The notes beneath the pieces were generated by a model. That model saw only the letters and a list, made by a program, of their open reading frames with translations. It made no database searches and was not told the origin of the DNA. DNA of 42,608 nt from Elusimicrobiota bacterium. GTDB lineage: Bacteria > Elusimicrobiota > Elusimicrobia > UBA1565 > UBA9628. Positions 32,454 through 40,394 of the stretch are shown here, one piece after another. The stretch is from contig JACRDP010000017.1 in NCBI GenBank assembly GCA_016212855.1, positions 1-42,608 on the forward strand, read 5' to 3'. The position numbers and the translations under genes were made by a program. The stretch's first letter is position 1; each line of letters opens with the position of its first letter.

Positions 32454-33368
32454 CTACGGGGCACCCTTGGCCGCGGGGACGCGGTCCGACCAGTCCACGT
32501 CCTTGAAGCGCCTATGAGCCCACAGCGCTTGGTCCGGCACCGCGCGCATCCAGGCTTCGACGCGGTCGGCGAGCTTTTGATTGTCGGCCTTGTCGTCGTC
32601 GCCGAGCGGAATCTCGGGTTCGATGATGATCCTCACCGTTCCGTCGGGATCGCGCGTGGGGAGCACCGGCAGGATCGCGGCGCCCGTGCGCCGCGCCAAG
32701 GGGGCGATCGCGGCCAAGGTGTGAACCCTGACTCCGAACAGGCGCATCGGCTCGCCCATCGGCGGCGACATGTACTGGTCCATCACGAACACGACGCCGC
32801 CGTTGTCACGGAGGGCCTTCATCACGGCCGGGATCGTGCGCGGCTGGTACGCGGCGCGCACGCCGACGGAGAGGCGCGTCTTCTCCATCCAATCATGCAG
32901 CCAGGCGGGTTTCAAGCGCCGGGTGACGATCGTGATAGGTATTTCCTTCAATGCCCCTACGGACGCGGCGAATTCCCAGTTCGCGATATGCGACCCCAGG
33001 AACAGCACGCCCTTGCCGCGCGCCTTCGCCTTCTCCCAGTTCTCGTAGCCCACGATGCGTACGTTGCGCTGGACGTAGGCGCGGAAATGCCCCGGCACGG
33101 GCGCGAACATGTGCGCGAGCTCCAGGACCATGCGGCCGTAGTGCTCGTAGTTCTTCCTTAGAAGCGCTTCTCGCCGCGCCTCGGTCCACTCCGGAAAGCA
33201 CTTGGACAGGTTCTCGCGCGCGACGCGGGAGTGGCGCGTATTGAAAAGGAGCGCGAGCCGTCCGAGGAAGGCGCCGAGGGCCATCTCCCACGCCCGCGGC
33301 AGGGCCGCGACGAACAGGCCGGCGCCGTGGACCGGGACGCGCAGAAGGAGCGCGACGACGGGATTCAG
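32454..33368 (-). CDS. Lipid A biosynthesis acyltransferase (LpxL/HtrB family), probable CTG start
   Basis: 304 residues from CTG. LpxL/LpxM motifs: RVARENLSKCFPEWTEARRE, catalytic HX4E in GSHIANWEFAA, and FVMDQYMSPPMGEPM. An N-terminal hydrophobic segment anchors it to the inner membrane, where it adds a secondary acyl chain to lipid A or a related lipid. The frame is open further upstream, but that part overlaps the ferritin-like gene on the same strand. No ATG, GTG or TTG exists near the natural N-terminus. CTG at 33368-33366 overlaps the previous stop as CTGA and gives the normal family length. Evidence for a Gram-negative outer membrane. Confidence 0.87.
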   Translation of the reverse strand: MNPVVALLLRVPVHGAGLFVAALPRAWEMALGAFLGRLALLFNTRHSRVARENLSKCFPEWTEARREALLRKNYEHYGRMVLELAHMFAPVPGHFRAYVQRNVRIVGYENWEKAKARGKGVLFLGSHIANWEFAASVGALKEIPITIVTRRLKPAWLHDWMEKTRLSVGVRAAYQPRTIPAVMKALRDNGGVVFVMDQYMSPPMGEPMRLFGVRVHTLAAIAPLARRTGAAILPVLPTRDPDGTVRIIIEPEIPLGDDDKADNQKLADRVEAWMRAVPDQALWAHRRFKDVDWSDRVPAAKGAP

Positions 33369-34219
33369 TTGGAGCCGCCGCGGGGTAAGGTCGGCAGGAT
33401 GGCGCGAGCGATCGCGGGCACGAACTCGGGCCGCAGCAGGCGCGGGTCGTACGGCGCGAGACGCTTCTCGTTTTCGCGCAGGCACAGCTCGACGAACTCG
33501 CGCGGGGAGATGTCGCCGAACTGCGCGTGCGCGTTCATCGTGAAGTTATCCTGCTCCGCCGTGCCCTTGATGCGCATCGCGGTTTTCAGGCGGCTCAAGG
33601 CCTGCAGCCACATGGCGAGGCCGCGCTTGAACACGTAGCCGGGCCGGCCGGCGTAGGGGAGCCGGGCCTGGTTGTAGGCGACCCAGTTCACGTGGAAGAT
33701 GATGTGGCGCCCCTCCTCCTGCATGATCGGCTCGAAGAGCTCGACGAGGGAGGGCGGGAAGAACCCCGAGTCGCGCGCGAGCGCGAACAGGCCGAAGGCG
33801 AAAAAAGAGTCGAAGCACTCCCCGTAGCCGATGCGCATGAACGCCCAATTCGGGTCGACGGGGGCGGCCGGCGCGAACTTCGGCACCGGGATGCCGTACT
33901 TCTCGGTCAGCAGGCGCAGGATGTCGGCGTGGCGCTGCTCCTCAAAGCCCTGTAAAGTGATCGCGTTCGAGAGGACGGGGTCCTTCTCGGCGGCGCCCAT
34001 CGTCAGCACGGCCAGAGCGGTCTCCGCCTCGGTGCGCACGGCCTCCTCCCAGATGGGCAGCGCGCGCAGGCGCTCGGCCGCGACGTCTCCGAGCGGAGGC
34101 CACTTGAGCTCGGCGGGCTTATAGGGGTCGTGGGTTTCGACGAAGAACGAGCACAGGAGGTCCTTGTGTTCGGGCGAGCCGATCTTCAGGGGGGCGAGCG
34201 AGGCGGTGGTGGCGTTCAT
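33365..34219 (-). CDS. Ferritin-like diiron-domain protein
   Basis: 284 residues from the ATG at 34219, which has a GGAG ribosome-binding site 7-8 nt upstream. Helices carry the diiron ligands of the ferritin-like superfamily: RTEAETALAV, GFEEQRHADI (E-x-x-H), GYGECFDSF and MQEEGRHIIFH (E-x-x-H). It resembles diiron oxygenases/desaturase-like proteins more than iron-storage ferritins. Its gene is coupled to the lipid A acyltransferase (CTGA), suggesting a lipid-related oxidation, which is inference. Confidence 0.78.
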   Translation of the reverse strand: MNATTASLAPLKIGSPEHKDLLCSFFVETHDPYKPAELKWPPLGDVAAERLRALPIWEEAVRTEAETALAVLTMGAAEKDPVLSNAITLQGFEEQRHADILRLLTEKYGIPVPKFAPAAPVDPNWAFMRIGYGECFDSFFAFGLFALARDSGFFPPSLVELFEPIMQEEGRHIIFHVNWVAYNQARLPYAGRPGYVFKRGLAMWLQALSRLKTAMRIKGTAEQDNFTMNAHAQFGDISPREFVELCLRENEKRLAPYDPRLLRPEFVPAIARAILPTLPRGGSN

Positions 34220-34236
34220 ATCGTTCTCCGTCGATG

Positions 34237-34242
34237 ATTCTA
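34237..34242 (-). promoter_or_regulatory. Extended -10 promoter for the ferritin-like gene
   Basis: TGGTAGAAT on the minus strand (TGn plus TAGAAT). The -10 ends 17 nt before the ATG, so the leader of about 10 nt contains the GGAG ribosome-binding site. This gene is not leaderless, in contrast to its divergent neighbour. Confidence 0.6.
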
Positions 34243-34253
34243 CCAAAATTCGG

Positions 34254-34259
34254 TATGAT
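34254..34259 (+). promoter_or_regulatory. -10 element, leaderless start for first TRL-like gene
   Basis: TATGAT, then CCGGGA, then ATG at 34266. A weak -35 (TCGATG, 34231-34236) is 17 nt upstream. Confidence 0.58.
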
Positions 34260-34265
34260 CCGGGA

Positions 34266-34598
34266 ATGCGATACCTCGTCCTGCTGTCGTTCGGCGCGGC
34301 CTCTTGCGGACTTCTGTATACGGACATCAAGGTGCCGCGCGGCTACCGCACGGCGACCCCGGCCGAGGTCAAGGCGGCTCCGGACGACCCCACCGTGACC
34401 GGGAAAGCTTGCAACAGATCCGCCGTCTACCTGTTCGCCTGGGGCGATGGCTCCTACGCGGCCGCGGTCAAGGACGCGCTGGGGACTCGCGACGGGATCA
34501 TGTACGACGTGCGCGCCGACATCAAGGTCAACGCCTACGTGTTGGGGCTGTACACCCAGGCGTGCACCATGGTCAGCGGGCGGGTCGCCAAGCCGTGA
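34266..34598 (+). CDS. TRL-like family small lipoprotein (first of pair)
   Basis: 110 residues. Signal/lipobox-like N-terminus MRYLVLLSFGAASCG, then LLYTDIKVPRGY near the start, TVTGKACNRSAVYLFAWGDG, SYAAAVKDA and LGLYTQACTMVSGR. These are the conserved points of TRL-like (tRNA-associated locus) proteins: a G(K/R)xC turn, a GDxSxxAA helix and a C-terminal YxxxCT. Cell-envelope location likely; function of the family is unknown. Coupled to a second member by GTGA. Confidence 0.75.
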   Translation: MRYLVLLSFGAASCGLLYTDIKVPRGYRTATPAEVKAAPDDPTVTGKACNRSAVYLFAWGDGSYAAAVKDALGTRDGIMYDVRADIKVNAYVLGLYTQACTMVSGRVAKP

Positions 34599-35044
34599 GA
34601 TTGATCCTCGCGGCCGCGCTGCTCGCGTACGCGCCGCTCGCCCGGTCCTCCGGCGAAAACGACGAGGACACGGCCGTCCCCGGCCTCATCCCGGCGGGAA
34701 GCCTGATGCTCTTTTACGATTCGACGGGTCCCCTGTCGTTCGTGACGATGACGCCCAAGGACAAGCCCGCCGGCGCGCCCGAGCTCGGCACCGTCACGGG
34801 CGTTTCCTGCCAGCGCGGCCTGTCGATCCCGCTTTCGCTCGACGTGCGCGGTACGAGCATCACCGGCGCCTACGGCAACGGGAGCTTCGTCAAGGCGGTC
34901 GCGCAGATCCGCAAAGACAAGCCCGAGGCCGTCGGGATCTACGACGTGCGCACGGACATGCGCGTGTTCAGCCTCCTCGGCATCTACCGCAAGCTGTGCA
35001 CCGAAGTCACCGCGCGCGCCTTCGGCGCGGCCAAGCCGTCGTGA
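34595..35044 (+). CDS. TRL-like family exported protein (second of pair)
   Basis: 149 residues from the GTG that overlaps the previous stop. Signal peptide VRLILAAALLAYAPLARSSG. The body repeats the family pattern of its neighbour: SLMLFYDSTGPLSF, GTVTGVSCQRGLSI, NGSFVKAVAQIRKDK and LLGIYRKLCTEVT, but with longer inserts, so the pair looks like a diverged tandem duplication. Convergent with the PBP1 gene with 1 nt between stops. Confidence 0.7.
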   Translation: MRLILAAALLAYAPLARSSGENDEDTAVPGLIPAGSLMLFYDSTGPLSFVTMTPKDKPAGAPELGTVTGVSCQRGLSIPLSLDVRGTSITGAYGNGSFVKAVAQIRKDKPEAVGIYDVRTDMRVFSLLGIYRKLCTEVTARAFGAAKPS

Positions 35045-35045
35045 T

Positions 35046-37298
35046 CTAGCGCTTCTCGCTCTTGCCCAGCATGCGCTGCAGCCAGCCGACGAGGCCGCCG
35101 CGGTGGAGAGCGCAGTCGCTGCGCGGCTCGGTGCCGGCCAGGAACAGCTCGGAAGTTTTCTTCGGACAGCCGGAGCGCGCGACCATGCCCGACTCCGGGC
35201 ACACGACGACCTCGAGGACGTTCTCGGGGCGGAGGAACGGCTCTCCGGGGCGGTCCGCGACGGCCTCCTTCATGAAGGCCGCCCACAACGGGAGCGCGTC
35301 CTTGGCGCCGGTGAGCTTGAGCGCCCGGTTGCGGTCGTCGCCGACCCACACGCCCGCGAGCAGCGACGACGTGTAGCCGACGAACCAGGCGTCGCGGCCG
35401 TCGTTCGTCGTCCCGGTCTTGCCCGCGGAGGGGAATTCGACGCCCAGGGCGCGCAGGCTTCTCGCGGTGCCTTCGCGCGTGACGCTCTCGAGCAGCGAGT
35501 TCGTGAGGAACGCCGTCGCGGGATCGAGGGCGATCGTCACCTCCGGCGGCGGCGCCTCGAGCACGGCGCCGTCGGAGTCCACGACGGCCGTGACGAGGCG
35601 CGGGGCGGGGCGCACGCCCGCGTGCGCGAAGGGCTGGTAGGCGGCGACGAGCTCGAGCAGTCCGACCTCGTTCGCGCCGAGGGCGAGGCCGAGGTCGTCG
35701 CGCATGGGGCTCGTGATCCCGCAGGCGCGGGCCGTCTCCTGGGTGCGCGCGAGGCCGACTCGTTCCGCCAGATCGAGCGTGGCCGCGTTGAGAGAGCGCG
35801 CGAGCGCCGTGCGCATCGTCGTCGTGCCGAGATAGACGCCCTCGTAGTTCGCCGGCGACCAGCCCGCGCCGGCGCCGGGCCAGGTCTTGGGCTTGTCGCG
35901 CAGGATCGTCGCGGGCGTCAGGCCCATCTTCAAGGCGGCCGCGTAGACGAAGGGCTTGAACGCGGAGCCCGGCTGACGCAGCGCCTGGGTCGCGCGGTTG
36001 AACTGGCTCTCGCTGAAGCTGCGGCCGCCGGTGAGCGCGAGGACCGAGCCGTCGCGCGGATCGACGACGGCCAGGGCCGCCTGGTTTTTCGATTCGGAGA
36101 GGGTCCGGCGCGCGAGATTCTGCAGCAGGGGATCCATCGCGGTGTGGATCGAGAGCCCGTGGCGGTACAGGGAGTCGCCGTAGCGCGGCAGGAGCTGGCG
36201 CACGACCTCGGCCGAGTAGTAGGCCGAGTCGCGGCGGTCCTCCGGGGAGACGCCGCGCGTCAACTGCAGCGGCTCGTCGACCGCCGCGTCGTGCTCCATC
36301 CGCGAAATCATGTTCTCCTCGCGCATGCGGCGCAGGACGTGGTCCCGGCGCGCCTTCGCGGCGGACGGGTCCTGGAAAGGGTTGTAGACGCCGGGCCCGC
36401 GGATGACGCCCGCGATCAGCGCGGACTCGGGCAAGGTCAGATCGGCCACCTCCTTGGAGAAGTAGTGGCGCGCGGCCGAGCGCACTCCCATCACGCTCGC
36501 GGGACCGTCCTGGCCGAGATAGATGTGGTTCAGATACAACGTGAGGATGCGCTGCTTGTCGAGGCGCAGCTCGAGGTACAGCGCCAGGCCCGCTTCGGCG
36601 AGCTTGCGCGACAGAGTCCGGCGCGGGGAGAGGAAGAGATTCTTCGACAGCTGCTGCGTGATCGTGCTCGCGCCCTGCAGCTCGCGGCGCGTCAGATTGG
36701 CGAGCACGGCTCGCGCCATCGCGCGCGGATCGAGGCCGTGGTGGGTCCAGAAGCGCTTGTCCTCGGTCGCGACCACCGCGTCCTTGAGCGTCTGCGGGAT
36801 CTGCTCCCACGGCGCCGGCTCGCGGCGCTCGGATTTCTCACCCGCGAGTTCTACAACGAGCTCAGGCTCCAAACGGATCTCGGGCACCGTCCCGCCGAGG
36901 CCGTCGAATACTCCCCAGGTTTGTTCGCCGGAACGGCGCAGCACGTAGAAGCCCTCGTTTTGCTCCGAGCCGGGGATGCGGTGGCCGCGCAGGTAGACCG
37001 CGAGCTCCGGGGGCTCCCACCGGTATTCGCCTTTGACCGGCGGATTGCGAGTCCGGTGATAGCCGAGACGGTCCAGGCGCTCGACGAGACGTTCGGCCTC
37101 GCCCGCCGCTCCGTCCTTCAGCGGGAACGGCGCCGACCAGATGCGCGTCGAGAAGCTGACGCCCAGGCCGCCCAGGACCAAGGTCGAGAGCTTCCGTTCA
37201 GCCTGGATGATGAGCCACGCCGAGGACAGCGCCGTCGCCGCGAGCAGGACGGTCGCCGCCCAGAGCCAGGCCGGGCCGGCGGGGCGTCGTCGGGTCAT
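35046..37298 (-). CDS. Class A penicillin-binding protein (PBP1B-like)
   Basis: 750 residues. An N-terminal membrane anchor (WLWAATVLLAATALSSAWLI) is followed by a UB2H-like segment. The GT51 transglycosylase domain has VVATEDKRFWTHHGLD with the catalytic Glu, GASTITQQLSKNLF and LYLNHIYLGQ. The transpeptidase domain has the SxxK motif SAFK (in QPGSAFKPFVY), SLN and KTGTTND. It polymerises and crosslinks peptidoglycan outside the inner membrane. All catalytic motifs are intact. The C-terminal ~40 residues hold two Cys-containing turns (VVCPESGMVARSGCPKK). Confidence 0.94.
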   Translation of the reverse strand: MTRRRPAGPAWLWAATVLLAATALSSAWLIIQAERKLSTLVLGGLGVSFSTRIWSAPFPLKDGAAGEAERLVERLDRLGYHRTRNPPVKGEYRWEPPELAVYLRGHRIPGSEQNEGFYVLRRSGEQTWGVFDGLGGTVPEIRLEPELVVELAGEKSERREPAPWEQIPQTLKDAVVATEDKRFWTHHGLDPRAMARAVLANLTRRELQGASTITQQLSKNLFLSPRRTLSRKLAEAGLALYLELRLDKQRILTLYLNHIYLGQDGPASVMGVRSAARHYFSKEVADLTLPESALIAGVIRGPGVYNPFQDPSAAKARRDHVLRRMREENMISRMEHDAAVDEPLQLTRGVSPEDRRDSAYYSAEVVRQLLPRYGDSLYRHGLSIHTAMDPLLQNLARRTLSESKNQAALAVVDPRDGSVLALTGGRSFSESQFNRATQALRQPGSAFKPFVYAAALKMGLTPATILRDKPKTWPGAGAGWSPANYEGVYLGTTTMRTALARSLNAATLDLAERVGLARTQETARACGITSPMRDDLGLALGANEVGLLELVAAYQPFAHAGVRPAPRLVTAVVDSDGAVLEAPPPEVTIALDPATAFLTNSLLESVTREGTARSLRALGVEFPSAGKTGTTNDGRDAWFVGYTSSLLAGVWVGDDRNRALKLTGAKDALPLWAAFMKEAVADRPGEPFLRPENVLEVVVCPESGMVARSGCPKKTSELFLAGTEPRSDCALHRGGLVGWLQRMLGKSEKR

Positions 37299-37304
37299 GG
37301 GGCG

Positions 37305-37310
37305 ACTTTA
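37305..37310 (-). promoter_or_regulatory. -10 element, leaderless start for PBP1
   Basis: TAAAGT on the minus strand, then CGCCCC, then ATG at 37298. A possible -35 (GTGTCA) 18 nt upstream overlaps the -35 of the divergent peroxidase promoter. Confidence 0.58.
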
Positions 37311-37327
37311 CCGTTTTTCGGCGGGAC

Positions 37328-37358
37328 TTGACACTCGGGCGGAGTAGGGGGCTATACT
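37328..37358 (+). promoter_or_regulatory. Sigma70-type promoter for the peroxidase operon, leaderless
   Basis: TTGACA (37328-37333), 19-nt spacer, TATACT (37353-37358), then ACCGGA and ATG at 37365. Consensus hexamers but a longer spacer than ideal. Confidence 0.7.
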
Positions 37359-37364
37359 ACCGGA

Positions 37365-38369
37365 ATGTTCCTCCGCCGCGTGCTGTTCGGGCTGCCGGCC
37401 GCCGCGTTGCTGGCGCTCCCCGCCGCCGCGGAGCGCGACCTGTCCGTCGAGGCGGCGATCGCGAGGGTCAAGCGCGCGTTGACGTTCCACCGCGTCACCG
37501 ACGCCAGCCCGTCCGAGATCGCCCTCGGGCGCCGGCTGTTCTTCGACCGCCGGCTGTCCGTCAACGGAAAAATGAGCTGCGCGGACTGTCACCGGGCGTC
37601 CCGGCATTTCGGCGACGGCCTGCCGCGCGCGCTCGGCCGCGACGGAAAGCCGGTGGCGCGCAATACGCCGAGCCTCCTCAACGCCGCCTATTACTCGGAT
37701 CTGTTCTGGGACGGACGGGCGGCGACCATCGAGGAGGCGTCCCTGACCGCGCTTCAAAACCCGCGCGAGATGGCCCAGCCGCTCCCGCCGGTCATCAAGA
37801 GGCTGGCCGGAATTCCGGTGTACGCCTCGGCCTTCGCTGGCGTGTATCCCGGGACCGGCGTCAGTTCCACGACGCTCGGGCGCGCTCTCGGCGCTTACGT
37901 TCTCACCGTCGCCTCTCGCGAGGACAGCGCGTTCGACCGGTTTATTCTAGAGGACGTACCTCTTAGCACGAGCGCGCTGAGCGGGTTTCTGGTTTTCGTG
38001 CACAAGGCGAACTGCGCGAACTGCCATAACTCCCGCAATTTAGCCTACCCTCAGCGCTATCAGAACATCGGCCTCGCCCCGCAAGGCGCCGAGGACCTCG
38101 GTCGCTATGCCGTCGATCCGCAGCCCGGTATGCGCGGCGCCTTCCGGTCGACGGTCCTGCGCAACGTGGAGCTGACGGCGCCCTACATGCACGACGGCCG
38201 CTTCGCGACGCTCGCCGAGGTGATCGACTTTTACGATCGCGGCGGGGACGGCACGCGGTTTCAGAGTTCTGAGATCAAGCCCCTCCATCTGACCGTGCAG
38301 GAAAAGGCAGACCTGACGGCCTTTCTCTTGTCCATGACGTCGAGTCGTGGTCCCGAGGAGACGCCGTGA
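37365..38369 (+). CDS. Exported di-haem cytochrome c peroxidase (CcpA/MauG family)
   Basis: 334 residues with a signal peptide (MFLRRVLFGLPAAALLALPA). Two CXXCH haem sites: C72-C75-H76 (SCADCHRASRHF) and C217-C220-H221 (NCANCHNSR). A candidate Met ligand is M275 in APYMHDGRF. Family signatures GRRLFFDRRLS and NTPSLLNAAYY are present. It would reduce peroxide, or oxidise a protein partner as MauG does, in the periplasm. Coupled by GTGA to a Cys-rich exported protein, a possible substrate. Confidence 0.93.
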   Translation: MFLRRVLFGLPAAALLALPAAAERDLSVEAAIARVKRALTFHRVTDASPSEIALGRRLFFDRRLSVNGKMSCADCHRASRHFGDGLPRALGRDGKPVARNTPSLLNAAYYSDLFWDGRAATIEEASLTALQNPREMAQPLPPVIKRLAGIPVYASAFAGVYPGTGVSSTTLGRALGAYVLTVASREDSAFDRFILEDVPLSTSALSGFLVFVHKANCANCHNSRNLAYPQRYQNIGLAPQGAEDLGRYAVDPQPGMRGAFRSTVLRNVELTAPYMHDGRFATLAEVIDFYDRGGDGTRFQSSEIKPLHLTVQEKADLTAFLLSMTSSRGPEETP

Positions 38370-39409
38370 GGGCCCTCCTCCTCGCGTTCACGCTGGCTCC
38401 TCGCGCCTTAGCCGCGGATCTGCTGCCTCAGGCCGCCGCGCAGATCGAAAAGCTCGAGGCGCTGGTCCCGCTGTACGCCGAGCGCTCCGGGTGGGTCGGA
38501 GCGAAGGACGCGGCGGCCTACTGCGTCTCGAGCCCGGTGACGCTTACCATGCTCCCCAACATGGAGCGAGAAGTGCTTTTCGCCTGCTATGCCTTCCTCC
38601 ATGCCGATCCGGACCGCTGCCGTGAGATGCCGGGCGCCTATTTGGCGAAAAACCTCGAGAGCTGCCCGGCGACGCTCGAACTGCTGACCCTTTTCATCGA
38701 CGTGACCGCGCCGAGTTCGGCGACCATCCGGTCCTGCGCGAAGACGTTCGGCCTCGGCAATCCGAGGCTGAATCCGGAGGACCGCCCGAAGGCCTGCGCG
38801 GCGCTGGCCCGTCCGGGCAACAACTCCGAGCGCTGCACGGCCTTCAAGGCCGCCGTTCCGACGGCGTTCAGAGGCGAGAATTTCAAGGCCTGCGTGGACA
38901 CTTTGGACCAGGTGACGGCCGGACTCGGCTGCGACACCCTGGACGCTCAGAACATCGAGGTCGCCTGCTGCCGCGCGTTCGCGGCGTCTCGCAAGATGCG
39001 CGCGGGCGACTCCTCGGACTGCAAATCGGACTACCTGTGCCGGGCGCTCGGCGGCGACGCCACGGCGTGCGACGCGGGCCGCGACGCTCTCGTCGCGGCG
39101 GCGTGCGTTCCCACCCGCGCCGTCCGTGGCCGCGCGCCGGCCTCGCCGGTCTTGATGCGAGAGATCGACGCCACCCTATCCTGGGCCGCGTACGCGCCGG
39201 CCCTCGATCCGGCGGGGCGCGCCGCATTGGGGCGGCTCCATGAGACGATGCTGGGGCGCCGCGAGCTCGCGCCGACGGCGGCGATCACCGATTTGGCGGC
39301 GTTGCGGACGAGCGCCGCCGAGGAAATCCTGGAACAGGCTGGCCCGTCCAAGGCGGCGGAGGAACTTCGCGTTCGTCTCGTCGCGGCTCGCGGGCGCTTA
39401 GTTCGCTAG
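38366..39409 (+). CDS. Exported Cys-rich protein of unknown function
   Basis: 347 residues, GTG start within the peroxidase stop. Signal peptide VRALLLAFTLAPRALAAD. The mature part is helical and has about 15 cysteines spaced through the first ~260 residues (AAYCVSS, FACYAF, DRCREM, RSCAKTF, VACCRAF, YLCRALGG), suggesting several disulfides. The last ~90 residues lack cysteine. No CXXCH, so not a cytochrome. Family unknown. Its operon position suggests a redox partner or substrate of the peroxidase, but that is inference. Confidence 0.72.
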   Translation: MRALLLAFTLAPRALAADLLPQAAAQIEKLEALVPLYAERSGWVGAKDAAAYCVSSPVTLTMLPNMEREVLFACYAFLHADPDRCREMPGAYLAKNLESCPATLELLTLFIDVTAPSSATIRSCAKTFGLGNPRLNPEDRPKACAALARPGNNSERCTAFKAAVPTAFRGENFKACVDTLDQVTAGLGCDTLDAQNIEVACCRAFAASRKMRAGDSSDCKSDYLCRALGGDATACDAGRDALVAAACVPTRAVRGRAPASPVLMREIDATLSWAAYAPALDPAGRAALGRLHETMLGRRELAPTAAITDLAALRTSAAEEILEQAGPSKAAEELRVRLVAARGRLVR

Positions 39410-39434
39410 GCCGGGCGCGAGACGCCCGGCCTAG
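39406..39434. terminator. Terminator hairpin between convergent operons
   Basis: Perfect 12-bp stem CTAGGCCGGGCG / CGCCCGGCCTAG with loop CGAGA, starting at the stop of the Cys-rich gene. A second inverted repeat (CTAGATGCT 39431-39439, AGCATCTAG 39457-39465) shares CTAG with it and reaches into the stop of the opposing gene, so two alternative folds are possible. Confidence 0.75.
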
Positions 39435-39461
39435 ATGCTGCTGCGGAAAGCCTCATAGCAT

Positions 39462-40394
39462 CTAGAACCGCACGCCGAAACCGACGTGGTGCGCCTGGCC
39501 GAGCGAGTGCTTTTCGCTGAGCGCGTAATCGAGAGTGAACCGGCCTTCCCGGAAGCCGACGCCGAACGTCAGCCGGTTGTTGTCCGAGTTCAGGCGCCAG
39601 CCCATGCGCAGGGCGATGGACGTCGCGGGGCCGAAGTCCATGCCGAGTTCGCAACCGAGCCCGCCGATGACCGCCTCGTCGCGGACCTTGATCGCCTCGG
39701 CCGTCACCAGCACGTTGGTCGCGTGGACGTAGCTCGCCGCGTCGTTCTCCTTTTTCGGGGCGCTGCTCCACGACCACGACAGCCCGCCGCGCGTCGTCAG
39801 CGGCAGGGGATCGGTTTCCGTCTCGAACTTGACGCCCGGTCCGGCGTTCTGGATCGCCGCGCCGGCGACGAGGCCTTTGACCGGCGTCTTCCACTGAACG
39901 CCCGCGTCGCCGGCGGCGCCGGAGACGCGGGCCTCCTGCGCGAGCTCGAAGCGGAAGAATTTCGCGGTCGCGCCGAGGGACAGTCCGCCGGGCAGCGGAA
40001 CGCCCCAGCCGATGTGTCCGACGAAGTCGCGCGCGGCGGTGCGCGTATCCGTCGTCCCGTTCGCGAAGTGCAGGTCCACCTTTCCGGCGTCGTAGTACGA
40101 CAGACCGGCGGCCGCGGTGCCCAGCGGCAGCGGCTGCGCCCAGCCGAGAAACCCGAAGGTGTCGTCGAGCACGCCGCTCTCGAAAATCGTGTCGAACTGC
40201 GGGCGGCGCGCGGCGGACAATCCCGCCGGGTTGGTTCCCAGGGACGACAGTCCTCCGGGCACCGCGCTGTAAGCGTCGGCGAGGGCCGCCGAGCGGGCCG
40301 ACAGCGCCCGGCGCAAAGTCGGCGAGCCCGCCGCCGCGGCGGCGGACGCGGCCGAGGATAAAAGGAACGCGGCGGCGAGGGAGAACCTCCTCAT
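39462..40394 (-). CDS. PorV/PorQ-like outer-membrane protein (second copy)
   Basis: 310 residues with a signal peptide (LAAAFLLSSAASAAAAAGS). The start of the mature chain has the family signature in weaker form: RALSARSAALADAYSAV then SSLGTNPAGLSAARRP. The chain is rich in amphipathic strands and ends GFGVRF with a terminal Phe. Starts within the stop of the CTD-bearing gene upstream (ATGA), repeating the arrangement at 1-7615. Likely an outer-membrane carrier for that cargo; inference from PorV. Confidence 0.8.
   Translation of the reverse strand: MRRFSLAAAFLLSSAASAAAAAGSPTLRRALSARSAALADAYSAVPGGLSSLGTNPAGLSAARRPQFDTIFESGVLDDTFGFLGWAQPLPLGTAAAGLSYYDAGKVDLHFANGTTDTRTAARDFVGHIGWGVPLPGGLSLGATAKFFRFELAQEARVSGAAGDAGVQWKTPVKGLVAGAAIQNAGPGVKFETETDPLPLTTRGGLSWSWSSAPKKENDAASYVHATNVLVTAEAIKVRDEAVIGGLGCELGMDFGPATSIALRMGWRLNSDNNRLTFGVGFREGRFTLDYALSEKHSLGQAHHVGFGVRF

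Noticed and set aside
35103-37331. Open frame of over 700 codons opposite the PBP1 gene
   Set aside because: Arg/Gly/Ala-rich low-complexity translation with no motifs; a by-product of high GC on the strand opposite a gene with intact catalytic motifs. The same holds for 2760-4562, 30388-31908, 27917-29611 and 40790-42166.
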